This document shows positions 26,702 to 34,161 of a DNA stretch of 45,775 nucleotides, piece after piece. The notes under the pieces were generated by a model, which worked only from the letters and a program-made list of their open reading frames with translations, did no database searches and had not been told where the DNA came from. Each line of letters opens with the position of its first letter. Position 1 is the first letter of the stretch. This DNA is from Planctomycetota bacterium. GTDB lineage: Bacteria > Planctomycetota > UBA1135 > GCA-002748355. Both the position numbers and the translations under genes were made by a program. Location: the NCBI GenBank assembly GCA_002748355.1, contig PDSF01000056.1, positions 1-45,775 on the forward strand, read 5' to 3'.

Positions 26702-27020
26702 GGTGTGGCTCTCTCCTCTGCCCCAGGTCATGGCCGATGCTGGGCTCAGATTCCAGGCCGCAGCAGGGGAGGGGAGCAGCTTTGTCCGACGACTTCGGCC
26801 AGGCTTGCCGGTGAAGGAGTGCCCGGCCCTCGCGTTATCTCGGCTCAAGCTGCGGAACTGGCTTCGCCTCGCGAGGCTAAGGGAAGACCCGCCGGGCCCT
26901 TTGGGGACTGGCGGATTTTCGGAGAAATCATTGGTCTATCCAGGTGCGCCGTTGGTTAAGCTTCTTCGCCCGGGTCTTTCAGGCTCGGTGGGGCGCTTCG
27001 ATGAGAGAAGGGGCGCCTAG

Positions 27021-27110
27021 CACCTACCAGGGTGCAACGTGGCTCTGCCACGAACAAAGAGACGAGATCGACCCTGACCGGAACCTGTGTCCGTTCGGGG
27101 TCGTTTTTTC
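27021..27110 (+). ncRNA. Candidate small RNA, 3' part ending in a terminator
   Basis: The 925 bases from 26702 to 27626 contain no convincing protein gene. This piece contains a short stem CACC/GGTG (27021-27034), a perfect hairpin CGTGGC-TCT-GCCACG (27038-27052), the single-stranded sequence AAAGAGACGAGAT (27056-27068) and then a terminator. Because no coding sequence precedes the terminator on this strand, a noncoding transcript is the simplest explanation. The 5' end is not defined. No known RNA family was recognised. Confidence 0.4.
27070..27110 (+). terminator. Rho-independent terminator 1 of the intergenic pair
   Basis: GACCCTGACCGGAAC pairs with GTCCGTTCGGGGTC (about 12 pairs including a wobble and one mismatch) around the loop CTGT, followed by GTTTTTTC at 27103-27110. 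Confidence 0.7.
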
Positions 27111-27329
27111 ATGATGGATGAATCAAGGCTTGCTCGGGCAGGGATTTGGCCTACGGACTGTGCCCCTCGCCAATCGGCCTTTCTTCTTCCTACTTTTTTC
27201 AAGTGAGGGAAGAACTTTCGAGCAGCAAGGCACTACAAAGAGACACCTGAGCAGCACGGCTGCTTTCACGAGTTTTCACGTCCTCGTGGCCGATCTTTCC
27301 GAGTTCGGTGTCGACCGGCGGAGGTGAGA

Positions 27330-27455
27330 GACCCGCTGTGTCGTGGCGAGCCGAGAGGCTCCCACCCGGGATTGAGACCCCCGGGAAACGTGAAAGAGAG
27401 AGAGAGACGAGATGAGCCTCTCCGGGGCCTTGGCCCCGGAGAGGCTCTCTTTTTT
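27330..27455 (+). ncRNA. Candidate small RNA with the same layout as the one at 27.0 kb
   Basis: A self-complementary CCCGGG pair around ATTGAGACC (about 27365-27385) is followed by AAAGAGAGAGAGAGACGAGAT (27393-27413) and a very strong terminator. The order hairpin, AAAGAGA...GACGAGAT, terminator repeats that seen at 27038-27110. No open reading frame with a credible protein lies between the two terminators. The 5' end cannot be placed from the sequence. Confidence 0.4.
27414..27455 (+). terminator. Strong rho-independent terminator upstream of kynA
   Basis: A perfect 16-bp stem: GAGCCTCTCCGGGGCC at 27414-27429 and its exact complement at 27432-27447, with a two-base loop, followed by TCTTTTTT at 27448-27455. 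It isolates kynA from anything upstream. Confidence 0.85.
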
Positions 27456-27559
27456 CCGCTGCGCTGTGTTCCCGCGCGCTGTGTTTCCGCTGCGCTGTGT
27501 TCCCGCGCGCTGTGTTCCCGCGCCCTGTGCCTGGCGCCCCGTGCCCTGTGCCTGGCGCC
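27455..27559 (+). repeat. GC-rich tandem repeats in the kynA leader
   Basis: A 31-base unit beginning TCCGCTGCGCTGTGTTCCCG is present twice without mismatch (27455-27485 and 27486-27516). A second unit GCCCTGTGCCTGGCGCC occurs at 27522-27538 and 27543-27559. Both share a CGCTGTGTTCCCG/CCCTGTGCC core, so the whole stretch seems to have grown by slippage. It lies between the terminator and kynA, in the probable leader or promoter of that gene. Confidence 0.8.
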
Positions 27560-27626
27560 TCTCGTCCTGCCTGCGGCATTTTTCTTGTCCGTGGCATTCT
27601 CGAAGTGAGAAGGCGAAGCTGCGGCT

Positions 27627-28742
27627 ATGGCGCTTCCGCACAACTACGGCAACTACCTTCGTCTCCCTGAGCTGCTCTCCTGCCAGAATCCACCCTCGCG
27701 AGTCGAGGGCGAGCGCTGCGGGCCTACTCGCGAATATGGCCATCCGGACGAGCTGCTCTTCATCATCGTTCACCAGGTTTTCGAACTCTGGTTCAAGCAG
27801 ATGCTCTTCGAGCTGGACCGTTTTCGGGATCTTCTGGGGCAGCCCGAAACGCAGCCATCCGAGCGCCGGGTCGAGGAGCGAATGATTCCGCAGCTGACCG
27901 AGCTCCTGGGCCGGGTCAACGAGATCCTGCGCCTCTGTCACGATCAGTTCACCGTGATCGAGACCATGCCGAGCACGCATTTTTTGGCCTTTCGCGATCT
28001 GCTCGGCAACTCCAGCGGCTTCCAGTCCCTGCAGTTCCGGGAGTTCGAGATCTTGCTGGGACTGAGTCGCGAAGCTCGGGAGCGAGCCGTGGCGGGACAG
28101 TCGCGGCTAGAGGGAATCGCCCTTCGCTTCGATTCGTACTTCGAAGGAGCGGAACGGCAGCGACTCGAAGAAGCCGCCAGCGAGATGAGCGTCTCGGATG
28201 CGGTCCTGGACTGGCTGGCTCGGACACCGGTCGAGAGCCTGTTTCCGGGCTTCGAAGCGGACTTCCTCGCTGCCCATGTTCGCTACGGGGAAGATCAACT
28301 GGCCCGGATCCGCGTCAACCCCAAGATCGGAGCCGAGGCCATCAAGCAGGCCCGTCTGCGCACGGAGGCTGGGATCGAAGAGCTTCGCCAGTACTTACGC
28401 CCAGGGAGCAGCCGCGCTGCCCGCCTCGGTTTCCTCTTTATCTCCAGCTACCGCACCCAGCCGCTGCTGCGGGCTCCGAGCTCGCTGATCGAGACCCTGA
28501 TCGAGCTGGAGGAGCGGGTCCGGCTCTTCCGCTACCGCCATGCGCGCATGGTCGAGCGGATGATTGGCCGGCGTGTCGGCACCGGCGGTAGTCCCGGAGT
28601 CGAGTATTTGGATCGCACCGCGGTCGAATACCGTCTCTTCGAGGGTCTGCTCGAAGGGCGTAGCTACCTCCTGGATCCTGCCCGACTGCCGGCGCCTCCG
28701 GACGAGGCGAGCATGGACTTCGCCTTCGGCGGTGGCGAATAG
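27627..28742 (+). CDS. kynA: Tryptophan 2,3-dioxygenase
   Basis: This haem enzyme opens the indole ring of tryptophan to N-formylkynurenine, the first step of the kynurenine route. The 371-residue protein shows the family signature: FIIVHQVFELWFKQML (45-60, including the active-site His49), ETMPSTHFLAFRDLLGNSSG (about 112-131), FQSLQFREFE, and the haem-ligand region FRYRHARMVERMIG followed by GTGGSPGVEYLDRTA. Both the GTGGS loop and the final YRLFEGLL helix are intact. No other kynurenine gene is nearby, so the product may go to enzymes encoded elsewhere. The ATG at 27627 follows AGAAGGCGAAG, a weak ribosome site. Confidence 0.94.
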   Translation: MALPHNYGNYLRLPELLSCQNPPSRVEGERCGPTREYGHPDELLFIIVHQVFELWFKQMLFELDRFRDLLGQPETQPSERRVEERMIPQLTELLGRVNEILRLCHDQFTVIETMPSTHFLAFRDLLGNSSGFQSLQFREFEILLGLSREARERAVAGQSRLEGIALRFDSYFEGAERQRLEEAASEMSVSDAVLDWLARTPVESLFPGFEADFLAAHVRYGEDQLARIRVNPKIGAEAIKQARLRTEAGIEELRQYLRPGSSRAARLGFLFISSYRTQPLLRAPSSLIETLIELEERVRLFRYRHARMVERMIGRRVGTGGSPGVEYLDRTAVEYRLFEGLLEGRSYLLDPARLPAPPDEASMDFAFGGGE

Positions 28743-28748
28743 GGGAGG

Positions 28749-28781
28749 CCGCGAAAGCCCTCAAGCGGCGGCTTTCTGCGG
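28749..28781 (+). terminator. Hairpin downstream of kynA
   Basis: GAAAGCC at 28753-28759 pairs with GGCTTTC at 28770-28776, extended after a one-base bulge by CCGC/GCGG. It starts 6 bases after the kynA stop and has no T tract. Confidence 0.4.
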
Positions 28782-28846
28782 GTCGATTCCACAGGAGGGG
28801 GCATGTCGATGGCCCCGTGGACATCCCTCGCGGAGGCCAGCTGCCC

Positions 28847-29026
28847 ATGAGCATTGCGACAACGGAGGCCGCCTTGGCGGCGATGGCTGTGGGCGTACAG
28901 GTCCTTGGCTTTTGGCTGGAGGACGAGACTCTGGTCTTGCTGGCCCCTGAGAGCATCCTCGAAGGCGGGGCTTGGAATGCTCTTGGCCCTAAGCGTGGCT
29001 GCCAAAGAGAGGAGGGGTGCTCATGA
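28847..29026 (+). CDS. Small protein leading the chemosensory operon
   Basis: This is a 59-residue frame beginning MSIATTEAALAAMAVGVQVL and ending in a polar tail. GGAGG at 28832-28836 is a good ribosome site, and its stop overlaps the ATG of the next gene by 4 bases (ATGA at 29023-29026), the same coupling used throughout this operon. The sequence resembles no known family to me; it may be a short helix-strand protein acting with the receptor. It is short enough that chance cannot be ruled out. Confidence 0.45.
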   Translation: MSIATTEAALAAMAVGVQVLGFWLEDETLVLLAPESILEGGAWNALGPKRGCQREEGCS

Positions 29027-29760
29027 GCAAGGCGAAGAACTCGCAGCCGCGGCCTCCTTCCTCCATGTTCCGGCAGGCGGTCGCTTCGGCGCCGCAGCCG
29101 ATCATGCTTACCGATCGCCAGCTGAGGATCCGCTATCTCAACGCCAAGTCGAAGCAGATGCTTCGGCGTCTTGAAGCCTGGCTCTTCTTTCCCCTTTCCC
29201 AGGTTCTTGGCCTCTGCATCGACGAGTTACACGAGGACCTAGTTCCTTTGCGGCAGGTCCTTGGCCAAGGCGGCTGGCAGCCCCCGGCGCAGGTCGAGCT
29301 CTCCTTTGGCCCAGAGAACTACGAGCTCGTCGCCACTTCGCTGCACAGCGCCAAGGGGGCGTTTCGTGGTCTCCTGCTGAGCTGGGAGCTTGTGTGCGAG
29401 AAGCTGTCCGGCGAGCAAGAGGAGGAAGCTCGGCAGGCGGCTTCAGCTGAGCTGCTTGCGGAGCGGGCCCGAATTCTCGCCGGGTTCGCAGCTTTTGACA
29501 AGTCCGCCGAGCAGATCGCCGAGGCCCTCGAGCGACTGCATGCGGCGAGTAGAAACACCCAGGTGCAGGCGCTCAACGCGGCGATTCAGGCGGCGCAGGC
29601 CGGTGAGCCGGGACTCGGCTTTGGGCACATTGCCGAAGAGCTGCGTCGTTCGGCGGAACGCTCCTGCTCCTTGGCGAAGGAGATCTCGGAGATGCTCGAA
29701 GCTGCGAGGAGGGGGGCCATGGCTGGAGTCCTTTCGGAGCCAAAGAGAGTTCGTCGATGA
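29023..29760 (+). CDS. Soluble PAS-containing minimal chemoreceptor
   Basis: The 245-residue protein has no membrane segment. Residues about 15-125 look like a PAS domain (AVASAPQPIMLTDRQLRIRY ... ELVATSLHSAKGAFRGLLLS). Residues 140-228 are coiled coil with the tip of the MCP signalling hairpin: NTQVQALNAAIQAAQAGEPG followed by LGFGHIAEELRRSAERS, clearly related to the usual QTNLLALNAAIEAARAGE...GFAVVAEEVR. It ends soon after the tip, so the receptor is unusually short, with little room for methylation helices. AGGAGG six bases upstream fixes the ATG at 29023. It precedes cheA and is presumably the input to it. Confidence 0.8.
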   Translation: MSKAKNSQPRPPSSMFRQAVASAPQPIMLTDRQLRIRYLNAKSKQMLRRLEAWLFFPLSQVLGLCIDELHEDLVPLRQVLGQGGWQPPAQVELSFGPENYELVATSLHSAKGAFRGLLLSWELVCEKLSGEQEEEARQAASAELLAERARILAGFAAFDKSAEQIAEALERLHAASRNTQVQALNAAIQAAQAGEPGLGFGHIAEELRRSAERSCSLAKEISEMLEAARRGAMAGVLSEPKRVRR

Positions 29761-29842
29761 CTCCCGTCTCGAATCGTCGGTGCTGGCGCCTCCAGCGAGG
29801 GGGACAGCGATCTATGCAGAAGCAGGCAGCGAAGTTCGTCGC

Positions 29843-32080
29843 ATGACTCATCGGAGCAGAGGTCCGTCGGGGAGCATGCCGGCCGAGTCTCGGCTGGGGC
29901 AGATTCTCTCAGATCCGGAACTGCGTCAGGCCTTTCTCGAAAGCTCGCAAGAAGCCTGCGAAGAGCTCGATACTGCCTTGCTCGCCTTGGAGGCCGATAG
30001 CACGACGCAGGATCAGATCCACCAAGCGTTTCGCATCGCGCACAACCTGAAGAGCGCCTTTGCCTCTGCTGGTTTGCAGGACGCTGTCGCGATGGCCCAC
30101 GGCATGGAGTCGGTTTTTGAGCGGCTGCGCTCGGGTGAGAGTATCCTCAATGATTCGCTGAGGTCCCAGCTCTTGGCCGAGGCGGATCGTGTTCGCGCCA
30201 TCGTGGAGGCCTTAGACGATGGTTCCTACGTGACTGTGTCTGCAGCCACTAGTGCCAAGGCGCGAAGACCTGCCGAGATCGCCAAGGCCGTTGGGGAGGA
30301 TGCTCTTGTCGCGAGTCCCGTCGGCGAGCTGGTGCGACCTGCAGAGGGCTTTGAGCTGCGCTTGCGCTTCGATCCGGCTGCCGAGGACGCGGAACTGCAG
30401 GCCATCATGCTGCTCAACAAATGCCGGGAGGCCGGCGAACTATGCTACTGCTTGCCGAATCTTGAACAGGAGGGGATCAAGCCGGGGGCAGAACTCCGTA
30501 TCGGGCTGAGCTGTGTGGGGGCCGATGAGAGGCAGCGGCGGCAGATCCTCAAGACCCTCGATCTCTTCGCGCTGACCCAGAAGGAGGTCGAGCGGATCAC
30601 GTCTGGGCCCAAGCCGCCTAGGCCGGCTGCAGCGGTGAAGGCGACTGGGAGCATGCTCTCAAAGCCCTCAAGGAGCCAAAGCCTCCGCGTTGACATGGGA
30701 CGGCTCGATGGTCTCGTTCATCTGGGCGCTGAGTTCAGCATCCATCGGACGCGATTGCGTGAGCTGGAGCGCATGCTCCAAGAACGGCAGCCGAGCTGCG
30801 ACCTGCCCTTCGATGCTGCGAGACTTGCCACCCGCGTCACCGAGCTGGCCTTCCTCGCCGAGGGCCTGGCTCGAGAAAGCGGCGGGCCCACCGCCCAGCG
30901 CCTTGCTCGTGGGCTTTTCTCGCTGCGCGAGAGCTTCGAGGGCATGGAGGCTGAGCTGGTCAAGGTGAAGGCGCTTCGTTCCACGGTCCAGGAGCTGGGC
31001 GCTAGCGTCGAGAGCCTCGATCGCGTCGGAACTGCGCTCGAGCGTCAGGTCATGGAAGTGCGGATGCAGCCGGTCGGGCCCTTCTTCGGTCGCTTTCGTC
31101 GCCTCGTACGTGATCTCGCCAAAGGGCTTGGCAAGCAGGTGCAGCTGGAGCTGCGCGGCGAGCAGACCGAAGTCGACAAGAGGATGCTCGACGAACTCGC
31201 CGACCCGCTGATGCACATGCTGCGCAACGCCATCGATCACGGTGTCGAGCCCGCTGAGCAGCGGCGGCAGGCCGGAAAGGACGCCTGTGCCTGCATCGTT
31301 CTCGAGGCCTCGCGGCGGAGCCGTCACATCACCCTGGCCTTGAGTGACGACGGCCGTGGCATCGATCCCCAGCGAGTGCGGCGGAAGCTGCAAGAACGCG
31401 GCCTCCTCGATCAGGGCCAGGCCGAGGCCTTGAGCGAGCCGGAGCTACTGCAGTATCTCTTCCACCCCGGTTTCTCGACGGCCAAAGAGCTGAGCGAGAT
31501 CAGCGGCCGGGGCATGGGCTTAGATATCGCGCTGGCCAAGGTGCAGGAGCTGGGTGGCCAGATCGAGGTCGAGTCGCAGCCGGGGAGCGGCACCCGCTTC
31601 TTGATCCAGCTGCCGCTGACGATGGCGCCCACGCGGGTGCAGCTCTTCGAGCTCGGCGCTGAGATCTATGCGATACCCGTCGAGGGGCTTGGCGAAGTTC
31701 TGACGCTGCCAAGGGAGAAGGTGCGCCCAGCTTGTGGGCAGCGAGTCTTCCAGCTGGGGGAGCGGATCTACCGCATTTGCCCATGGGATGAGTTCTTCGC
31801 CGCCGAAACCCGGCCCAGCGGTGAGCGCCACGAGATCCCGCTGCTCTTACTCGGAGCCGGGGAGCAAGCTCTCGCCTTTGAGGTGGATCGAGTGCTGGGG
31901 CAGAAGGACGTCATTCTCCAGGACCTGCCCGAGGGCTTGCGCGGCTCTGGGGCCATTGCTGCCGCCTGCATCCTTGAGGACGGGCTCGTGACTCTGGTCC
32001 TGGACCCAGAGCAGCTCGTCAAGGCAAGGGGCGGGCATGCCGATGATCAGGAAGCCTCGCAGCAGGGAGAGGGGGGATGA
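29843..32080 (+). CDS. cheA: Chemotaxis histidine kinase CheA
   Basis: CheA phosphorylates CheY in response to receptor state. The 745-residue protein has all five domains: P1 with phospho-accepting His67 in IAHNLKSAFASAG; a P2-like CheY-docking domain (about 170-250, GFELRLRFDP ... LNKCREAGELCYCLPNLE); P3 dimerisation (VDMGRLDGLVHLGAEFSIHR); the P4 kinase domain with LMHMLRNAIDHGVE (N box), DDGRGIDP (G1) and GRGMGLDIALAKV (G2); and a P5 CheW-like domain (TRVQLFELGAEIYAIPVEGL). The start is uncertain: ATG 29843 is used, ATG 29876 is an alternative, and both precede P1. Its stop overlaps cheC by 4 bases. Confidence 0.93.
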   Translation: MTHRSRGPSGSMPAESRLGQILSDPELRQAFLESSQEACEELDTALLALEADSTTQDQIHQAFRIAHNLKSAFASAGLQDAVAMAHGMESVFERLRSGESILNDSLRSQLLAEADRVRAIVEALDDGSYVTVSAATSAKARRPAEIAKAVGEDALVASPVGELVRPAEGFELRLRFDPAAEDAELQAIMLLNKCREAGELCYCLPNLEQEGIKPGAELRIGLSCVGADERQRRQILKTLDLFALTQKEVERITSGPKPPRPAAAVKATGSMLSKPSRSQSLRVDMGRLDGLVHLGAEFSIHRTRLRELERMLQERQPSCDLPFDAARLATRVTELAFLAEGLARESGGPTAQRLARGLFSLRESFEGMEAELVKVKALRSTVQELGASVESLDRVGTALERQVMEVRMQPVGPFFGRFRRLVRDLAKGLGKQVQLELRGEQTEVDKRMLDELADPLMHMLRNAIDHGVEPAEQRRQAGKDACACIVLEASRRSRHITLALSDDGRGIDPQRVRRKLQERGLLDQGQAEALSEPELLQYLFHPGFSTAKELSEISGRGMGLDIALAKVQELGGQIEVESQPGSGTRFLIQLPLTMAPTRVQLFELGAEIYAIPVEGLGEVLTLPREKVRPACGQRVFQLGERIYRICPWDEFFAAETRPSGERHEIPLLLLGAGEQALAFEVDRVLGQKDVILQDLPEGLRGSGAIAAACILEDGLVTLVLDPEQLVKARGGHADDQEASQQGEGG

Positions 32081-32682
32081 GCATTTTCGAGATCTCGCAA
32101 GAGCGGCGTGCGGTCTTGGACCGCGTCGCTATTCAGGGCGCGACGCATGCGTCGTCGACGCTCTCTCGCCTGTTTCAGCGTGAGGTCAAGATCTACAGCG
32201 ACGGCTTCGAGAGCGTGCCTATCGATGAGGCCTGCGATCTCGGACTGCCAAGCGATCAGGAATTGCTTGCTGTGCATAACCGGATCCAGGGAGAAGTCGA
32301 AGGCAACGTCCTGCTCGCCTTCCCGGTGGAAACCGCTTTCGAGCTTGTCGAAGTCCTGATGGGAGGTCTTGGGGCTGAGCCGGCTGAGCTTGGAGACATG
32401 GAGTGCTCGGCGCTGATGGAGACCGGCAACATCACCGCAAGCGCCTTCATCGGTAGCCTAGGAACGGCGCTCGGCTGCTCCTTGCTTCCGGGAGTTCCCA
32501 CCCTCCTGCACGACGTGGGCGGGGCAATCCTGGCCCCGATGCTGATCGAGCAGTTGCTGGCGAGTAACCAGGCGCTGATGAGCCAGGCGCGCTTCGAGTT
32601 CGATGAGCGTGCGATCGACTGGTGGCTGCATGTGATGCCGACGCCGGAAAGCCTGCCGGTGATGGAGGAACTCCTGCAATGA
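32077..32682 (+). CDS. cheC: CheC/CheX-type CheY-P phosphatase
   Basis: CheC-family proteins remove phosphate from CheY. The 201-residue protein has the CheC fold with the active-site pattern S-x3-E-x2-N in CSALMETGNITASAFIGSLG (Ser111, Glu115, Asn118) followed by a proline about 20 residues on. In CheC there are usually two such sites; the first helix here (LDRVAIQGATHASSTLSRL) lacks the Glu and Asn, so only one site is likely active. The gene overlaps cheA and cheD by 4 bases each, and CheD commonly binds CheC. A flagellar-motor relative (FliY/FliN type) is less likely because the C-terminal SpoA domain is absent. Confidence 0.85.
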   Translation: MSIFEISQERRAVLDRVAIQGATHASSTLSRLFQREVKIYSDGFESVPIDEACDLGLPSDQELLAVHNRIQGEVEGNVLLAFPVETAFELVEVLMGGLGAEPAELGDMECSALMETGNITASAFIGSLGTALGCSLLPGVPTLLHDVGGAILAPMLIEQLLASNQALMSQARFEFDERAIDWWLHVMPTPESLPVMEELLQ

Positions 32683-33176
32683 CGGAGAGCGCCCGCAGTA
32701 CCCTGCACGAACGATCCCAGTCGGTTGCCATTGGCTGCATCGCCTGGGGGCTGGCTCCTGGCGTGCTTCGCGCCGTGCTCGGATCTTGTGTCGGAATCAG
32801 TGTCTACGACCCCGGCGCCAAGGCAGGGGCGCTGGCGCATTGCCTGCTGCCCGAAGGTGACCAGGAGGATGCTCCTCCGGCCAAGTTCGTGGCTTCGGCG
32901 CTTAGCCCATTGATCGAAGCGGCTGTGGAATCGGGGGCCCGCCGCGAGGCGCTTCGGGTCAAGCTGGCAGGTGGTGCGGCGTTGTTTACCGGCTCGGCCA
33001 AGGGCCAGGGGCTCGGGGCGCGCAACGTCGAGATGGCGCGCAAGGCGATTGCTCAGGAGGGGCTCAAGATCGTGGCCGAGAGCGTCGGTGGCGAGAAGGG
33101 CCGGGTCATGGAGTTCGATCTCGAGACCGGTAAGGCCTCGGTCAAGGTCATCGGCGAAGAGCCGGTCGTCATCTGA
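32679..33176 (+). CDS. cheD: Chemoreceptor glutamine deamidase CheD
   Basis: CheD deamidates glutamines in chemoreceptor helices and stimulates CheC. The 165-residue protein carries the catalytic cysteine in LGSCVGISVYD (Cys37) and histidine in ALAHCLLPEG (His54), then KLAGGAALF and GLGARNVEMA, the usual CheD order. The ATG at 32679 overlaps the cheC stop (ATGA). The obvious receptor substrate in this operon is the short soluble MCP-like protein, which has glutamines in and near its signalling tip. Confidence 0.92.
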   Translation: MTESARSTLHERSQSVAIGCIAWGLAPGVLRAVLGSCVGISVYDPGAKAGALAHCLLPEGDQEDAPPAKFVASALSPLIEAAVESGARREALRVKLAGGAALFTGSAKGQGLGARNVEMARKAIAQEGLKIVAESVGGEKGRVMEFDLETGKASVKVIGEEPVVI

Positions 33177-33191
33177 GAAGGAGCAGCTGTC

Positions 33192-33563
33192 ATGGGAGTC
33201 AGAATCCTGATCGTCGATGACGCGCCCTATATGCGGCTCTTGCTCAAGAAGACGCTGGAGGGGCTCGGCCACGAGGTCGTGGGTGAGGCCGAGGACGGCA
33301 GTCAGGCCATCACTCGCTACGAGGAGCTAGAGCCGGAGCTGGTCACCCTGGATGTGGTGATGCCGAGCATGACCGGGATCGATGCTCTGAAAGAGCTGCG
33401 GGCCAGGCATCCGCAGGCTTGTGTCGTCATGGTCTCGGCTATCGATCAGCGCGAACACCTACTCGAGGCCCTGAAGAGCGGGGCGGCGGACTACGTCACC
33501 AAGCCCTTCGATGCCGAGCGGGTCGGGGCGGCGATCGAGCGGGCCCGGCATCGCCTGGGCTGA
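33192..33563 (+). CDS. cheY: Chemotaxis response regulator CheY
   Basis: The 123-residue protein is a stand-alone receiver domain. It has the acidic pair in LIVDDAPYM (Asp9, Asp10), the phospho-accepting Asp54 in LDVVMPSM, the switch residue Ser in MVSAIDQ, and Lys in YVTKPFD. It is the phosphate acceptor for the CheA encoded upstream and the likely substrate of CheC. AAGGAG ten bases before ATG 33192 supports the start. With no output domain, its target (flagellar motor, type IV pili or another process) cannot be told from this window. Confidence 0.94.
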   Translation: MGVRILIVDDAPYMRLLLKKTLEGLGHEVVGEAEDGSQAITRYEELEPELVTLDVVMPSMTGIDALKELRARHPQACVVMVSAIDQREHLLEALKSGAADYVTKPFDAERVGAAIERARHRLG

Positions 33564-33616
33564 GTGCTGGGCGGGGCCGTTTCTGTTCGCAAGCTGAGGC
33601 TGATTCGCCCTTGGGA

Positions 33617-34120
33617 ATGGCCTGCCTTGCCGCGAAGATCCAGGGGCCATTTGTATTGCCCATGCCCTTCGCCGCCCCTGCGGCAGGAGCCTCTGATCCG
33701 ATGCTGTTGAGCTTGGTGCTCGAGCGCCCTGAGGGGGCGCCTCCTTGGACTGCTTTCTTGATCGCGCTTGCGGTCACCGTGCTCTTGCTCGTGGTGACGC
33801 TCTTGCTGGGCTTCCAGCGGCGGCGCCGCGCTCACCTGCTTTCGGCGATCTCGACGGTCCTTGCCCTCCTTGTCGCGATTTACTTTGCCGAGACGGTGGG
33901 GAGCTACTGGGTTTTCCCAAAGTGGCCCCTGCGCATCCACCTGAGCATCGCCTGGGCGGCGACGGGCTTGATCCTTCCCGTCTTGGTATCGGGGATTCAG
34001 GCGCTGCGCCAGCGCGGACGCGCGCCCGGCCATAAGAAGCTCGTCTTCCTCTGGCTGGCCGTTGTCCTTGGCGCGATTTGCACAGGGTGTTGGATCTTCC
34101 TGGTTGGTCACCCGAAGTAG
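33617..34120 (+). CDS. Four-span membrane protein, possibly DUF420-like
   Basis: The 167-residue protein has four membrane helices (about 45-65, 75-93, 108-130 and 143-162) and histidines at helix starts: RRRAHLLSA, LRIHLSIAWAATG and GHKKLVFLW. This layout resembles DUF420 proteins, small membrane proteins often linked with cytochrome oxidase assembly, but the match is by eye and uncertain. ATG 33617 and ATG 33662 are both possible starts; neither has a strong ribosome site. It lies 53 bases after cheY and may be read through from it. Confidence 0.6.
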   Translation: MACLAAKIQGPFVLPMPFAAPAAGASDPMLLSLVLERPEGAPPWTAFLIALAVTVLLLVVTLLLGFQRRRRAHLLSAISTVLALLVAIYFAETVGSYWVFPKWPLRIHLSIAWAATGLILPVLVSGIQALRQRGRAPGHKKLVFLWLAVVLGAICTGCWIFLVGHPK

Positions 34121-34161
34121 CGGCATCAGTCCGAGGGGCATCCTGCCGATAGGAAGGCGGG

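Noticed and set aside
27455..27559. CRISPR array
   Set aside because: The repeats are directly adjacent, two copies per unit, with no spacers and no cas genes.
29390..29842. N-terminal extension of CheA
   Set aside because: The frame is open but lies within the receptor gene and adds no recognisable domain; P1 begins after the ATG at 29843.
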